In this document: one piece after another, positions 1-6,110 of the stretch
Numbering within the stretch: position 1 is the first letter of the stretch
How the letters are laid out: every line of letters starts with the position of its first letter
The notes under the pieces: generated by a model
Seen by the model: the letters and a program-made list of their open reading frames with translations, nothing else
The model's database searches: none
What the model was told of the DNA's origin: nothing
From: ZC4RG20 sp964518995
Lineage (GTDB): Bacteria > Pseudomonadota > Gammaproteobacteria > Steroidobacterales > Rariloculaceae
Length of the DNA stretch: 11,586 nt
Assembly: GCA_964518995.1 (NCBI GenBank)
Contig: CAZFJU010000141.1
Span: forward strand, 1 to 11,586
Direction: 5' to 3'
Translations under genes and position numbers: made by a program

Positions 1-74
1 TCACGCGCGGCCGAGTCATTGATGTTTCCGGTGCAGCCCGGGCGATGCCGCGACGCTAGTCGAGCGCGGACCGT

Positions 75-683
75 TTACTTCGCACCCCAAAGTTCCTCGA
101 GCCGGTCCGGACGGCCGCAGGTGAACTTGTAGAAGTTGTAGCGAAGGGCGTTGCGCCGGTAGTAGTCCTGGTGATAATCCTCCGCCGGATAGAACTCGGT
201 TGCCGCGGTGATCTCGGTCACGATCTCGCCCGGCAGCGTGCCCCGTTCCCGAAGTTGCTGTTTCGAGCGCTCGGCGAGCTCGCGCTGCTCTTCGTCGTGA
301 TAGAAGATCGCGCTCAGGTACTGGTCACCTCGGTCGCAGAACTGCCCCCCGGAGTCGAGCGGATCGATGTTGTGCCAGAACACGTTGAGCAGGTCTGCAT
401 AACTGACCACGTTGGGGTCGTATTGCACTTCCACGGCTTCGTAGTGCCCCGTGTTGCCGCGCGTGACCTGCTCATAGGTGGGATTCGGGACGTGGCCCCC
501 GATATAACCCGACAGGGTCGAGACGACGCCATCGACCGCGTCGAACGCTTCTTCGACGCACCAAAAACAGCCGCCAGCGAAAGTGGCAACGGCCGTCTCG
601 CTCGAGCCTTGCTGCGCCTGGGCGGCGAGCGGCTGAACGGCGGCCGCAGCGGCGACGAGCAGTAGCCAGAAAATCCGCGTCAT
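75..683 (-). CDS. msrA: Peptide-methionine (S)-S-oxide reductase MsrA, exported form
   Basis: This enzyme reduces methionine-S-sulfoxide in proteins back to methionine, here probably outside the cytoplasm. The 202-residue product has the MsrA signature GGCFWC, with the catalytic cysteine at about residue 39. It also has GHYEAVEVQYDP with the active-site Glu at about 82, FCDRGDQY at about 115-122, and a late Cys at about 189 that could be a resolving cysteine. Residues 1-23 form a signal peptide (a short basic start, then a Leu/Ala/Val-rich core ending AAQAQ), so periplasmic location is inferred. The ATG at 683 was chosen because it begins this signal peptide and follows a GAGGAG/GGAG ribosome-binding site; the open frame extends upstream to 944 but that part is not MsrA-like. 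It lies 83 bp downstream of the VOC gene on the same strand. A TACAAT box in the gap suggests it may also have its own promoter. Confidence 0.95.
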   Translation of the reverse strand: MTRIFWLLLVAAAAAVQPLAAQAQQGSSETAVATFAGGCFWCVEEAFDAVDGVVSTLSGYIGGHVPNPTYEQVTRGNTGHYEAVEVQYDPNVVSYADLLNVFWHNIDPLDSGGQFCDRGDQYLSAIFYHDEEQRELAERSKQQLRERGTLPGEIVTEITAATEFYPAEDYHQDYYRRNALRYNFYKFTCGRPDRLEELWGAK

Positions 684-718
684 ACTCCGTCTCCTCGCTT
701 TGCGATCCGAGACTGGCC

Positions 719-724
719 ATTGTA
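719..724 (-). promoter_or_regulatory. Candidate -10 box for msrA
   Basis: Read on the minus strand this is TACAAT, a good match to the sigma-70 -10 consensus, about 35 nt upstream of the msrA start at 683. No convincing -35 hexamer is seen at 16-18 bp spacing, so this is only a candidate. Confidence 0.3.
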
Positions 725-766
725 CGCCCGACTCGCCAGCGGTTCGCGGCCGGCTGGCCGCGAGGG

Positions 767-1246
767 TCAGGATGCGGCCGCTGCCGCCGGCGCCGCCGTT
801 TGCGCGACCTCGTCGCTCAGGATTTCGACCAGCTCGATTTCCTGGCCATCCGGTGTCTGAATGTACAGTGAGCGACCATTCGGCCAGCGGTAGATCTGGT
901 CCGGCGCGCCGCTGTCGCGTGCAATGGTCACGCCGAGCTCCCAAGCTTGGGCGCGCACGCGCTCGAGATCCGTAACGAGAAAGGCCCAGCGGCGCACGCA
1001 GCGTGCGCGGCGCCGTACGGCTGCCTGAGCATCGTGGATGACCAGGTTCGTGCCATCCATCAGCGGCACGATGACGACGCTCTCGTCAGGCGCACTGCGC
1101 GCCGGCACGAGGCCGAACACGCGCGCGTAGAACCGGGTGGTTCGGCCGAGGTCGGTAGAAAGGACATCGATCTCGCTCGGCGCGTAATCCAAGTCCGTCG
1201 GGCCGTCGCTCGTGCTCCATGGGATAACGCAATCCAGCTCGATCAT
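767..1246 (-). CDS. VOC (glyoxalase/bleomycin-resistance fold) family protein
   Basis: A 159-residue protein with the two-module arrangement of the vicinal oxygen chelate fold. The first beta-alpha unit is near residues 25-46 (STDLGRTTRFYARVFGL) and the second near 86-141 (FLVTDLERVRAQAWELGV, then SLYIQTPDGQEIELVE). The closing Glu of IELVE matches the usual metal ligand. The first unit has Asp (EIDVL) where many members carry His, so a classical metal site is uncertain. The C-terminus is an Ala-rich tail. The ATG at 1246 follows GGAGAGGAG at good spacing; the frame stays open to 1276 without a better signal. No signal peptide is seen, so it is probably cytoplasmic. It could be a lyase, a dioxygenase or a binding protein; the substrate cannot be told. 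It precedes msrA on the same strand and may be co-transcribed with it. Confidence 0.8.
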   Translation of the reverse strand: MIELDCVIPWSTSDGPTDLDYAPSEIDVLSTDLGRTTRFYARVFGLVPARSAPDESVVIVPLMDGTNLVIHDAQAAVRRRARCVRRWAFLVTDLERVRAQAWELGVTIARDSGAPDQIYRWPNGRSLYIQTPDGQEIELVEILSDEVAQTAAPAAAAAS

Positions 1247-1694
1247 CTTCGTGCTCCTCTCCGCCCTCCGCAGCAATCGCGGCCGGACGTAACGCTCCGC
1301 TGCATCTCGGTCCGGCTGCGACCTCCGAACAGGCCGCTGCGATCTCTATGCAATACTCCCGCCACCGTGCTTCGGCTGGCGACAGCCGCCTCGATAACTG
1401 CGAGCCCGGCGGATATCGTCTCGCCGCCAATGACGGCGCCGCAGGGCTTCGCGCGAGGTGAGCGCTAACTTACGCGCGTCCGCGCGTGGAATCTGTGTCG
1501 ATTATGTTCGGTTCGGAGCGCGAATACCCATCTCGGCGTGCTGGCAGCGCCGCATCGTATCGAAACGCAGCGTGCAGTGCGCGGATTTCCTTCTGCTGCG
1601 GATCGGCGTGCACGACAATTTCGCTACAGATTCACTTTGCGAATTCGTGAATTCTCTGACGAACCGATAAGCGCGTGAGGGATGCCGTCCGAGA
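1247..1694. other. Intergenic region with no convincing gene
   Basis: These 448 bp separate the minus-strand VOC gene from the plus-strand MipA/OmpV gene, so they should hold two divergent promoters. The short open frames inside (for example a 70-codon GTG-start frame from 1458) lack a ribosome-binding site, recognisable domains or sensible composition, and I do not call them. The last 70 bp are clearly less GC-rich than the surroundings and contain the repeat at 1630-1654. Confidence 0.5.
1630..1654. repeat. Inverted repeat and paired GAATTC motifs upstream of the MipA/OmpV gene
   Basis: ATTCAC (1630-1635) and its complement GTGAAT (1647-1652) form a 6-bp inverted repeat with an 11-bp spacer. 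Two GAATTC palindromes (1641-1646 and 1649-1654) lie 8 bp apart start to start in the same stretch. It ends about 40 bp before the ATG at 1695, where an operator or promoter would be expected. It does not match the E. coli RstA box as I recall it, so the binding protein is unknown. Confidence 0.35.
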
Positions 1695-2522
1695 ATGGCA
1701 AGAAGGGTCCGTCGAATCCGATTTCTGCTGGTCGCTTCGCTGGCGCTTGCGGCCGTGCCGCCGGCCGCGCGTAGTGACGACGCGGACGCCGAGGAATCGG
1801 CATGGAAGCTCGGCGTGGCGTTCGGTTACGGCCAGCGCACGAATCCGCTGATTCAGTCCGAGGACCTCGACATTCTCGTGAATATCGATGTGGCGTGGTT
1901 TGGCCGGCGCTGGTTCTTCGATAACGGCGACGTCGGCTTCACGCTGATCGACGATCCGCGCTTCACTTTCAATTTCATCGGCCGCGTCAACAGCGATCGC
2001 GTCTTCTTCAGCAAGACCGATACGGATCATCTCGCGCTCTTCAGCGGCTTCGGCGAAACCGTCATTGAGACGATCGAGGTGCCCGATCGGGATTACGCGT
2101 TCGAGCTTGGCGCGGAGCTTCTGACCGATGGCGACTGGGGGTACCTGCAGCTCGCCGCGCATCGCGACGCGAGCGGCCGGCATGACGGCGCCGAGCTTTA
2201 TGTTAACTATGGGAAACCGGTACGGCGTAACCGCTGGTTTGTTGAGCCGTCGTTTGGCGTGAGCTTCAAGAGCGATCGGCTGAACGACTACTACTGGGGC
2301 GTCCGCGCGGAAGAGTCGAGCCTATTGTTGCCGGCATACAGTGCCGGTTCCGGTCTCAACAGCCACGCACGTTTTCTCGCGAGCTACCACCTGGATCGTC
2401 ATTGGACGTTCCTGATCGCCGCCCACTACGAACGCCTGAGCGGGGCGGCGGCATCGAGCCCCCTCGTCGCCGAGCGCACGGTGCGCGGCGGCTTTGCGGG
2501 CTTCAGCTATCGCTTCTTTTGA
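1695..2522 (+). CDS. MipA/OmpV family outer-membrane protein
   Basis: A 275-residue predicted outer-membrane beta-barrel. Residues 1-27 form a signal peptide with an unusually basic start (five Arg within the first nine residues) and a Leu/Ala core. The mature part begins with the family pattern WKLGVAFGYGQRTNPL at about 37-52. Near 198-220 is DYYWGV followed by LPAYSAGSGLN, and near 243-260 AAHYERLSGAAASSPLV; these are characteristic MipA/OmpV segments. It ends YRFF with the terminal Phe usual for barrel proteins. E. coli MipA has been linked to the murein synthetic machinery, but most family members have unclear roles. The ATG at 1695 starts the signal peptide; the ribosome-binding site is weak (GAGG at 14 nt). 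Its 3' end overlaps the convergent kinase gene by 16 nt. The neighbouring RstAB-like system is the obvious candidate regulator, by inference. Confidence 0.88.
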   Translation: MARRVRRIRFLLVASLALAAVPPAARSDDADAEESAWKLGVAFGYGQRTNPLIQSEDLDILVNIDVAWFGRRWFFDNGDVGFTLIDDPRFTFNFIGRVNSDRVFFSKTDTDHLALFSGFGETVIETIEVPDRDYAFELGAELLTDGDWGYLQLAAHRDASGRHDGAELYVNYGKPVRRNRWFVEPSFGVSFKSDRLNDYYWGVRAEESSLLLPAYSAGSGLNSHARFLASYHLDRHWTFLIAAHYERLSGAAASSPLVAERTVRGGFAGFSYRFF

Positions 2523-3835
2523 GCGGCGATCGCGGCCGCCACCTCCGCGTCGGCCGGCAGCGGCCAGGTGATGACGATACGCGCGCCGCCGAGACTCGAG
2601 CGCTCGGCGCGAGCCTCGCCGCCATGCAGCGCGGCGACACCCGCCACGATCGCGAGCCCGAGGCCGTATCCGCCCGTATCGCGATTGCGGCTGTCGTCGA
2701 GCCTCGCGAAGGGCTTGAAAACCACGTCGCGACGCTCCTCGGGGATGCCCGGCCCGTCGTCCTCCACGGCCAGCGCGAAATGCCGGCCGTCGCGCAGGAA
2801 GGCGATACGTACGCGGATGGCCGCATAGCGACAGGCGTTGACGATGAGGCTCGAGAGCGCGAGCTCCATCAAGCGGGGATCCATCGGGACGAGATCCTCG
2901 GGGGTGTCGTAGTCGAGCCGCTGGTCAGCACGCAGCAGGCATCTGCCGGCGGCGTGCCGAATCAGCTCGGCGATCGGCGCCAGCTGCCATTGCACTTCGG
3001 TCTCGGGGTGATCGAGGCGCGCAAACTCGAGCATCGTTGCAATCAGCCGGTCGATCTCTTGGACATCCTCGCTGATCGATTCCAGCTCGCCGGCGATCGG
3101 CGCTTCAGCCGCGATCACGGCCATCGCGAACTTTATGCGCGCGAGCGGCGTACGGATTTCGTGCGATAGCGCGCTGGTCAAGTCTTTCTGGCTTTGGATC
3201 AGGCCGCGAATCCGCGCGGACATATCATCGAAGCTGCCGGCCAGCTCATCGAGCGTCGTCGCGCGTGCGCGCGTGGTCATCGGCTGCCGGTAATCCGCCG
3301 CGAAGGCGCGGGCCGCGCGGGTCATCAGGTCCAGATCGCGAAGCAGCGGCCATAGCCAGACCGCAACCAGCAGGAATATCGTCAGGTAGAACAAGTGCGG
3401 CACGGCGTCGAGAAGACGGTGACGCGGCGGCTCGCGCGCATCGACGGGGCCGATCCGGATCGCCGCACCGAGCGGCTCCGAGATCCGCAGGAACGTCGAT
3501 CGCCCGTCCTCGTCGAAAATCTCCGCCGTGCGCTCCGCGGCGGCGCCGCCGACGCGTACGACCGCGTCGAGCGGCAATAGCCGGACGGGAAACTCGAGCT
3601 CGCGTTCCAGCGCGGCCGCGGCCCTCATGCGGTCCGCCGGTGCGGTCTCCGCAAGCGTGCGCTCGATCAAGGTGAGGTTCGCGTCCACCCACGCATTGCG
3701 CGCCGGCGGCGTCGCTTGCTGCAGGCGGCCGAAGCCGTAGTCGAAGAGGGCTGCCGTGGCGATCAGCCCGCCGACGATGACCACGTAAGTGCGGAGCAGT
3801 AAACGGCCATGCCGCCGCGGCGCGAGCGACCCCAT
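2507..3835 (-). CDS. rstB: RstB-like sensor histidine kinase
   Basis: A 442-residue membrane kinase. Transmembrane helices lie near 14-34 and 147-165, with a periplasmic sensor of about 110 residues between them. A HAMP region follows at about 165-215. The DHp helix carries SALSHEIRTPLARIKF with the phospho-acceptor His225. The ATPase domain has an N-box at about 330-338 (Asn333), the G1 motif VEDDGPGI near 357-364 and the G2 motif GGYGLGLAI near 388-396. MDPRLMELAL and the closely spaced N-box resemble E. coli RstB, so I assign the RstB subfamily; the signal may differ. The start lies 3 nt after the stop of the RstA-like gene, so the two are co-transcribed. The C-terminal stop at 2507 is inside the 3' end of the convergent MipA/OmpV gene. 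All catalytic residues expected of an active kinase are present. Confidence 0.9.
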   Translation of the reverse strand: MGSLAPRRHGRLLLRTYVVIVGGLIATAALFDYGFGRLQQATPPARNAWVDANLTLIERTLAETAPADRMRAAAALERELEFPVRLLPLDAVVRVGGAAAERTAEIFDEDGRSTFLRISEPLGAAIRIGPVDAREPPRHRLLDAVPHLFYLTIFLLVAVWLWPLLRDLDLMTRAARAFAADYRQPMTTRARATTLDELAGSFDDMSARIRGLIQSQKDLTSALSHEIRTPLARIKFAMAVIAAEAPIAGELESISEDVQEIDRLIATMLEFARLDHPETEVQWQLAPIAELIRHAAGRCLLRADQRLDYDTPEDLVPMDPRLMELALSSLIVNACRYAAIRVRIAFLRDGRHFALAVEDDGPGIPEERRDVVFKPFARLDDSRNRDTGGYGLGLAIVAGVAALHGGEARAERSSLGGARIVITWPLPADAEVAAAIAAQKKR

Positions 3836-3838
3836 CGC

Positions 3839-4558
3839 CTACCAGGCGTCCGGCACCAGCAGATAACCTTTGCCCCATATCGTCCGAATGCGAGTCGGCG
3901 TCAACCCATCGTCGCCGAGCTTCTTGCGCAGCTTCGAGATCCGGCCGTCGATCGAGCGGTCGAGCCCGTCGTACTCGATGCCGCGAACGCGCTTGAACAG
4001 CTCATCCCGGCTGAGAATAGTGCCCGCAGAGCGGACGAGCACGAGCAATAGCTCGAACTCTTGCGTGGTGAGCGCGATCTCACTTTCGCCGAGCCAGACG
4101 CGGTGCGATGCCTCGTTGACGCGCAGGCTGCCGACCACGATGTCGTCGCCGGCTGCAGGTTCCGGCCCGACGGCCTGCGCCGCGCTGTCGGCCCGCCGCA
4201 GCAGTGCGCGGACGCGGGCGAGCAGCACCATTGGCTCGGCCGGCTTCGCGACGTAGTCGTCTGCTCCGGCCTCGAGCCCGATGACCTGATCGATGTCCGC
4301 ATCCTTCGCGGTCAGCATCAGGATCGGCCCGGAGAAGGTCTGCCGCAGCTCGCGGCAGATCGTCAGGCCGTCCTTGCCGGGCAGCATCAGGTCCAGCAAC
4401 ACGAGGCGGGGCCGCAGCGCGTGGAAGCGCGCGAGCGCCGCCGCACCGTTCGATTCCACCTCGACGACCAGGCCGTTCTGGCGCAGATAGCGGCTGGTCA
4501 GCCCGGCAAGCTTTGCGTCGTCCTCGACGAGCAGCACATCGGTCGAATTGGAGCTCAT
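3839..4558 (-). CDS. rstA: RstA-like OmpR-family response regulator
   Basis: A 239-residue DNA-binding regulator. The receiver domain (about 5-120) has the acidic pair in LLVEDDAKL, phospho-acceptor Asp56 in LLDLMLPGKDG, Thr83 and Lys105 (DDYVAKP). A winged-helix output domain covers about 140-236, ending GKGYLLVPDAW. The run LPGKDGLTICRELR followed by SGPIL, and YDGLDRSIDGRISKLRKKL in the output domain, closely resemble E. coli RstA. The ATG at 4558 overlaps the stop of the DUF3019-like gene by 4 nt (ATGA), which points to translational coupling. An upstream GTG at 4570 is in frame but less likely. It is expected to be phosphorylated by the kinase encoded 3 nt downstream. The likely regulon includes its own operon and possibly the nearby MipA/OmpV gene, which is inference. 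Confidence 0.92.
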   Translation of the reverse strand: MSSNSTDVLLVEDDAKLAGLTSRYLRQNGLVVEVESNGAAALARFHALRPRLVLLDLMLPGKDGLTICRELRQTFSGPILMLTAKDADIDQVIGLEAGADDYVAKPAEPMVLLARVRALLRRADSAAQAVGPEPAAGDDIVVGSLRVNEASHRVWLGESEIALTTQEFELLLVLVRSAGTILSRDELFKRVRGIEYDGLDRSIDGRISKLRKKLGDDGLTPTRIRTIWGKGYLLVPDAW

Positions 4559-4956
4559 AAGATGTCCCACACATGGCGGCGCCGGCGGTTGCGCCGACGA
4601 TCGTCGGACTCCGTCGTCAGCAGCTCGAGGGTCGCTTCGGCAAGCCTCGCGTTGGCGCTATTCGTCAGCCAGTACGTGAAGGTCTCGTAAATCACGAGTT
4701 CCTCGATGAACGCGCCCGCAGCCGCATCCTGCCAGCAGCGTAGCGGCTCGTCGGCCAAGTCGCTATGCAGGCAGTAGTCTCCGGAGTCGTGACTCTGCCA
4801 CGAGACGGTGATCGACAACGCACAACCTTCGTCTCGCCGGTCTGTCACGCACAGCACCGGTTTCACCGCGAGCATCGGCGCGGTCTCTTCGGCGGCGACG
4901 ATCGTGCCGTGCGCCGCGATCAGCAGGCAAAGAAGCGCGGCGACGCGGTCCGCCAT
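4555..4956 (-). CDS. DUF3019-like exported small protein
   Basis: A 133-residue protein with a signal peptide over residues 1-22 (a hydrophobic core ending IVAA, then EE). The mature part holds four cysteines at about 36, 45, 62 and 74, the last in PLRCW, suggesting two periplasmic disulfides. The pattern LAVKPVLCVTD, VSWQS, GDYCLHS and PLRCW fits the DUF3019 family as I remember it, a family of unknown function. The C-terminus is strongly basic (RRRNRRRRH) before the final VWDIL. The ATG at 4956 is well fixed: an in-frame stop lies a few codons upstream and no other start intervenes. The ribosome-binding site is weak. It overlaps rstA by 4 nt, so it is part of the operon. An accessory sensor role for the RstB-like kinase is plausible from position only. 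Confidence 0.72.
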   Translation of the reverse strand: MADRVAALLCLLIAAHGTIVAAEETAPMLAVKPVLCVTDRRDEGCALSITVSWQSHDSGDYCLHSDLADEPLRCWQDAAAGAFIEELVIYETFTYWLTNSANARLAEATLELLTTESDDRRRNRRRRHVWDIL

Positions 4957-5069
4957 CGTCCGTTCCGCACATTCTTACCGGGGGGTGGGGCGTCATCCTG
5001 CGCCTCGGTCGCCGGCGCGAGTGCAAAAGATGCCGACAGGATCCTCGCGGTCTGAATCGTTCTTTTCAT
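4920..5069 (-). CDS. Possible 49-aa exported leader peptide
   Basis: A short frame with a good ribosome-binding site (GGGAG, 7 nt before the ATG at 5069) at the head of the DUF3019-rstAB operon. The N-terminus looks like a signal peptide: basic MKRT, a modest hydrophobic stretch, then ATEA before QDD. The remainder is a Pro/Arg-rich tail ending FFAC. It overlaps the first 37 nt of the DUF3019-like gene in another frame, so it could couple translation of that gene. I recognise no family. It could also be the 5' remnant of a gene or a chance frame. Confidence 0.4.
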   Translation of the reverse strand: MKRTIQTARILSASFALAPATEAQDDAPPPGKNVRNGRWRTASPRFFAC

Positions 5070-5140
5070 TGCTGTCTCCCGCAGTTGACCGTCATCGCCC
5101 AGCGACCGGCGAGATCGAAGCGAGGGCCGAAGTTTAGCGC

Positions 5141-6025
5141 ATGAACATGGCCGGCCGATCATTTCGCCGGCGACCGCCAGCCGGCGTGCTGCGGCTTGCC
5201 GCGCCGGCTCCGGCCGGCCATAGTCGGCCGATGGCGGCTCAGCACTTCTTCGCTTCGAGCTGGGTCCGGTTTGCGCATGACGACGCGATCGCGGATTGGG
5301 CAGCGCAGGCCCGGCCGGCGGCCGAGGCGCGGGTGGCGGATGCCGAGCTGCGCGCGCGCTGGCTGCGCTGCGGCGGCACCTGGTTCGTCGGCGTCAATGC
5401 GTTTCCGAACGATGCGCGCGGCGCGGTGCCGGAGGCGGGCGTGCCGCCCCTCGAGGGATCGCCGATGCGGTTCATCGATACGCAGCTCGGGCTCGATGCG
5501 GCGCTGGACCGGGCGCAGATTTCGGTTTGCTTCCCGGGTTATCCGCAGCCGTCTGCAGACGAGCCGGAGGCCGCGTTTCGTTTTCGCCGTAACCGGGATG
5601 CCGCACATGTCGACGGGTTTCGGCGCGCGGAAGCGGGCCGGCGTCGGCTCGGCGAGCTGCATGGTTGTATTCTCGGCATACCGTTGACGAACGCCCCTGT
5701 CGATGCCGCGCCGTTCGTCGTGTGGGAGGGCTCGCACGAAATCATCAGGCGCAGGTTGCGCGCGCGCCTCGCGGATGTTCCTCCCGTGCGCTGGCATGAA
5801 GAGGATCTGACTGAGGCGTATGTCGCCGCGCGACGCGAGTGCTTCGAGAGCTGCCGTCGCGTAGTGGTTCACGCTCGTCCGGGCGAGGCGTATGCGGTCC
5901 ATAGGCTGGCGCTACACGGTATGGCGCCGTGGACGGCGCCGATGACGGGGAGCCGCGCAGTGGCCTACTTCCGCCCTAATCCGTTGCCGCACAGTGATGA
6001 CGGCTGGTGGCTCCATGCGGCTTGA
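5141..6025 (+). CDS. Phytanoyl-CoA dioxygenase-like 2OG-Fe(II) oxygenase
   Basis: A protein of up to 294 residues with the features of a non-heme iron, 2-oxoglutarate-dependent oxygenase. HVD at 156-158 is the HxD iron motif. The distal His is His254 or His259 in YAVHRLALHG, and Arg272 in SRAVAYFRP is placed to bind 2-oxoglutarate. PFVVWEGSHE (191-200) matches the strand and loop that precede the distal ligand in phytanoyl-CoA-dioxygenase-like enzymes. The substrate is unknown. The first 30 residues are Pro/Arg/Ala-rich and unlike a folded domain, so the true start may be the ATG at 5231 (product MAAQHFFASSWVRF, 264 aa). Neither start has a strong ribosome-binding site. It is divergent from the DUF3019-rstAB operon and seems to be a single-gene unit. 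Confidence 0.68.
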   Translation: MNMAGRSFRRRPPAGVLRLAAPAPAGHSRPMAAQHFFASSWVRFAHDDAIADWAAQARPAAEARVADAELRARWLRCGGTWFVGVNAFPNDARGAVPEAGVPPLEGSPMRFIDTQLGLDAALDRAQISVCFPGYPQPSADEPEAAFRFRRNRDAAHVDGFRRAEAGRRRLGELHGCILGIPLTNAPVDAAPFVVWEGSHEIIRRRLRARLADVPPVRWHEEDLTEAYVAARRECFESCRRVVVHARPGEAYAVHRLALHGMAPWTAPMTGSRAVAYFRPNPLPHSDDGWWLHAA

Positions 6026-6036
6026 TGCCCGCTGCA

Positions 6037-6059
6037 AGCAGAGCAGAGCAGAGCAGAGC
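6037..6059. repeat. Pentanucleotide tandem repeat (AGCAG)4
   Basis: Four exact AGCAG copies (6037-6056) plus a partial copy lie in the 85-bp gap between the convergent oxygenase and kinase genes. The array is flanked on both sides by GCAAGC (6034-6039 and 6060-6065). It is outside any called gene, so copy changes would not shift a reading frame. Confidence 0.8.
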
Positions 6060-6110
6060 GCAAGCTGTTGTCATGAACGGCGCGCGCGGGTCGAGTGGCG
6101 TTGCGGGCGA

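Noticed and set aside
1..74. Possible gene end at the left edge
   Set aside because: Short open frames exist, but 74 bp give no domain, stop context or ribosome-binding site to support a call.
171..665. Open plus-strand frame of 164 codons
   Set aside because: It is antisense to msrA, whose catalytic motifs are unmistakable; a mirror frame of GC-rich coding DNA.
1458..1670. 70-codon GTG-start frame in the 1247-1694 gap
   Set aside because: No ribosome-binding site, no conserved-looking motif and ordinary composition for chance translation.
5159..5902. 247-codon minus-strand frame
   Set aside because: Antisense to the 2OG oxygenase, Arg-rich without recognisable motifs.
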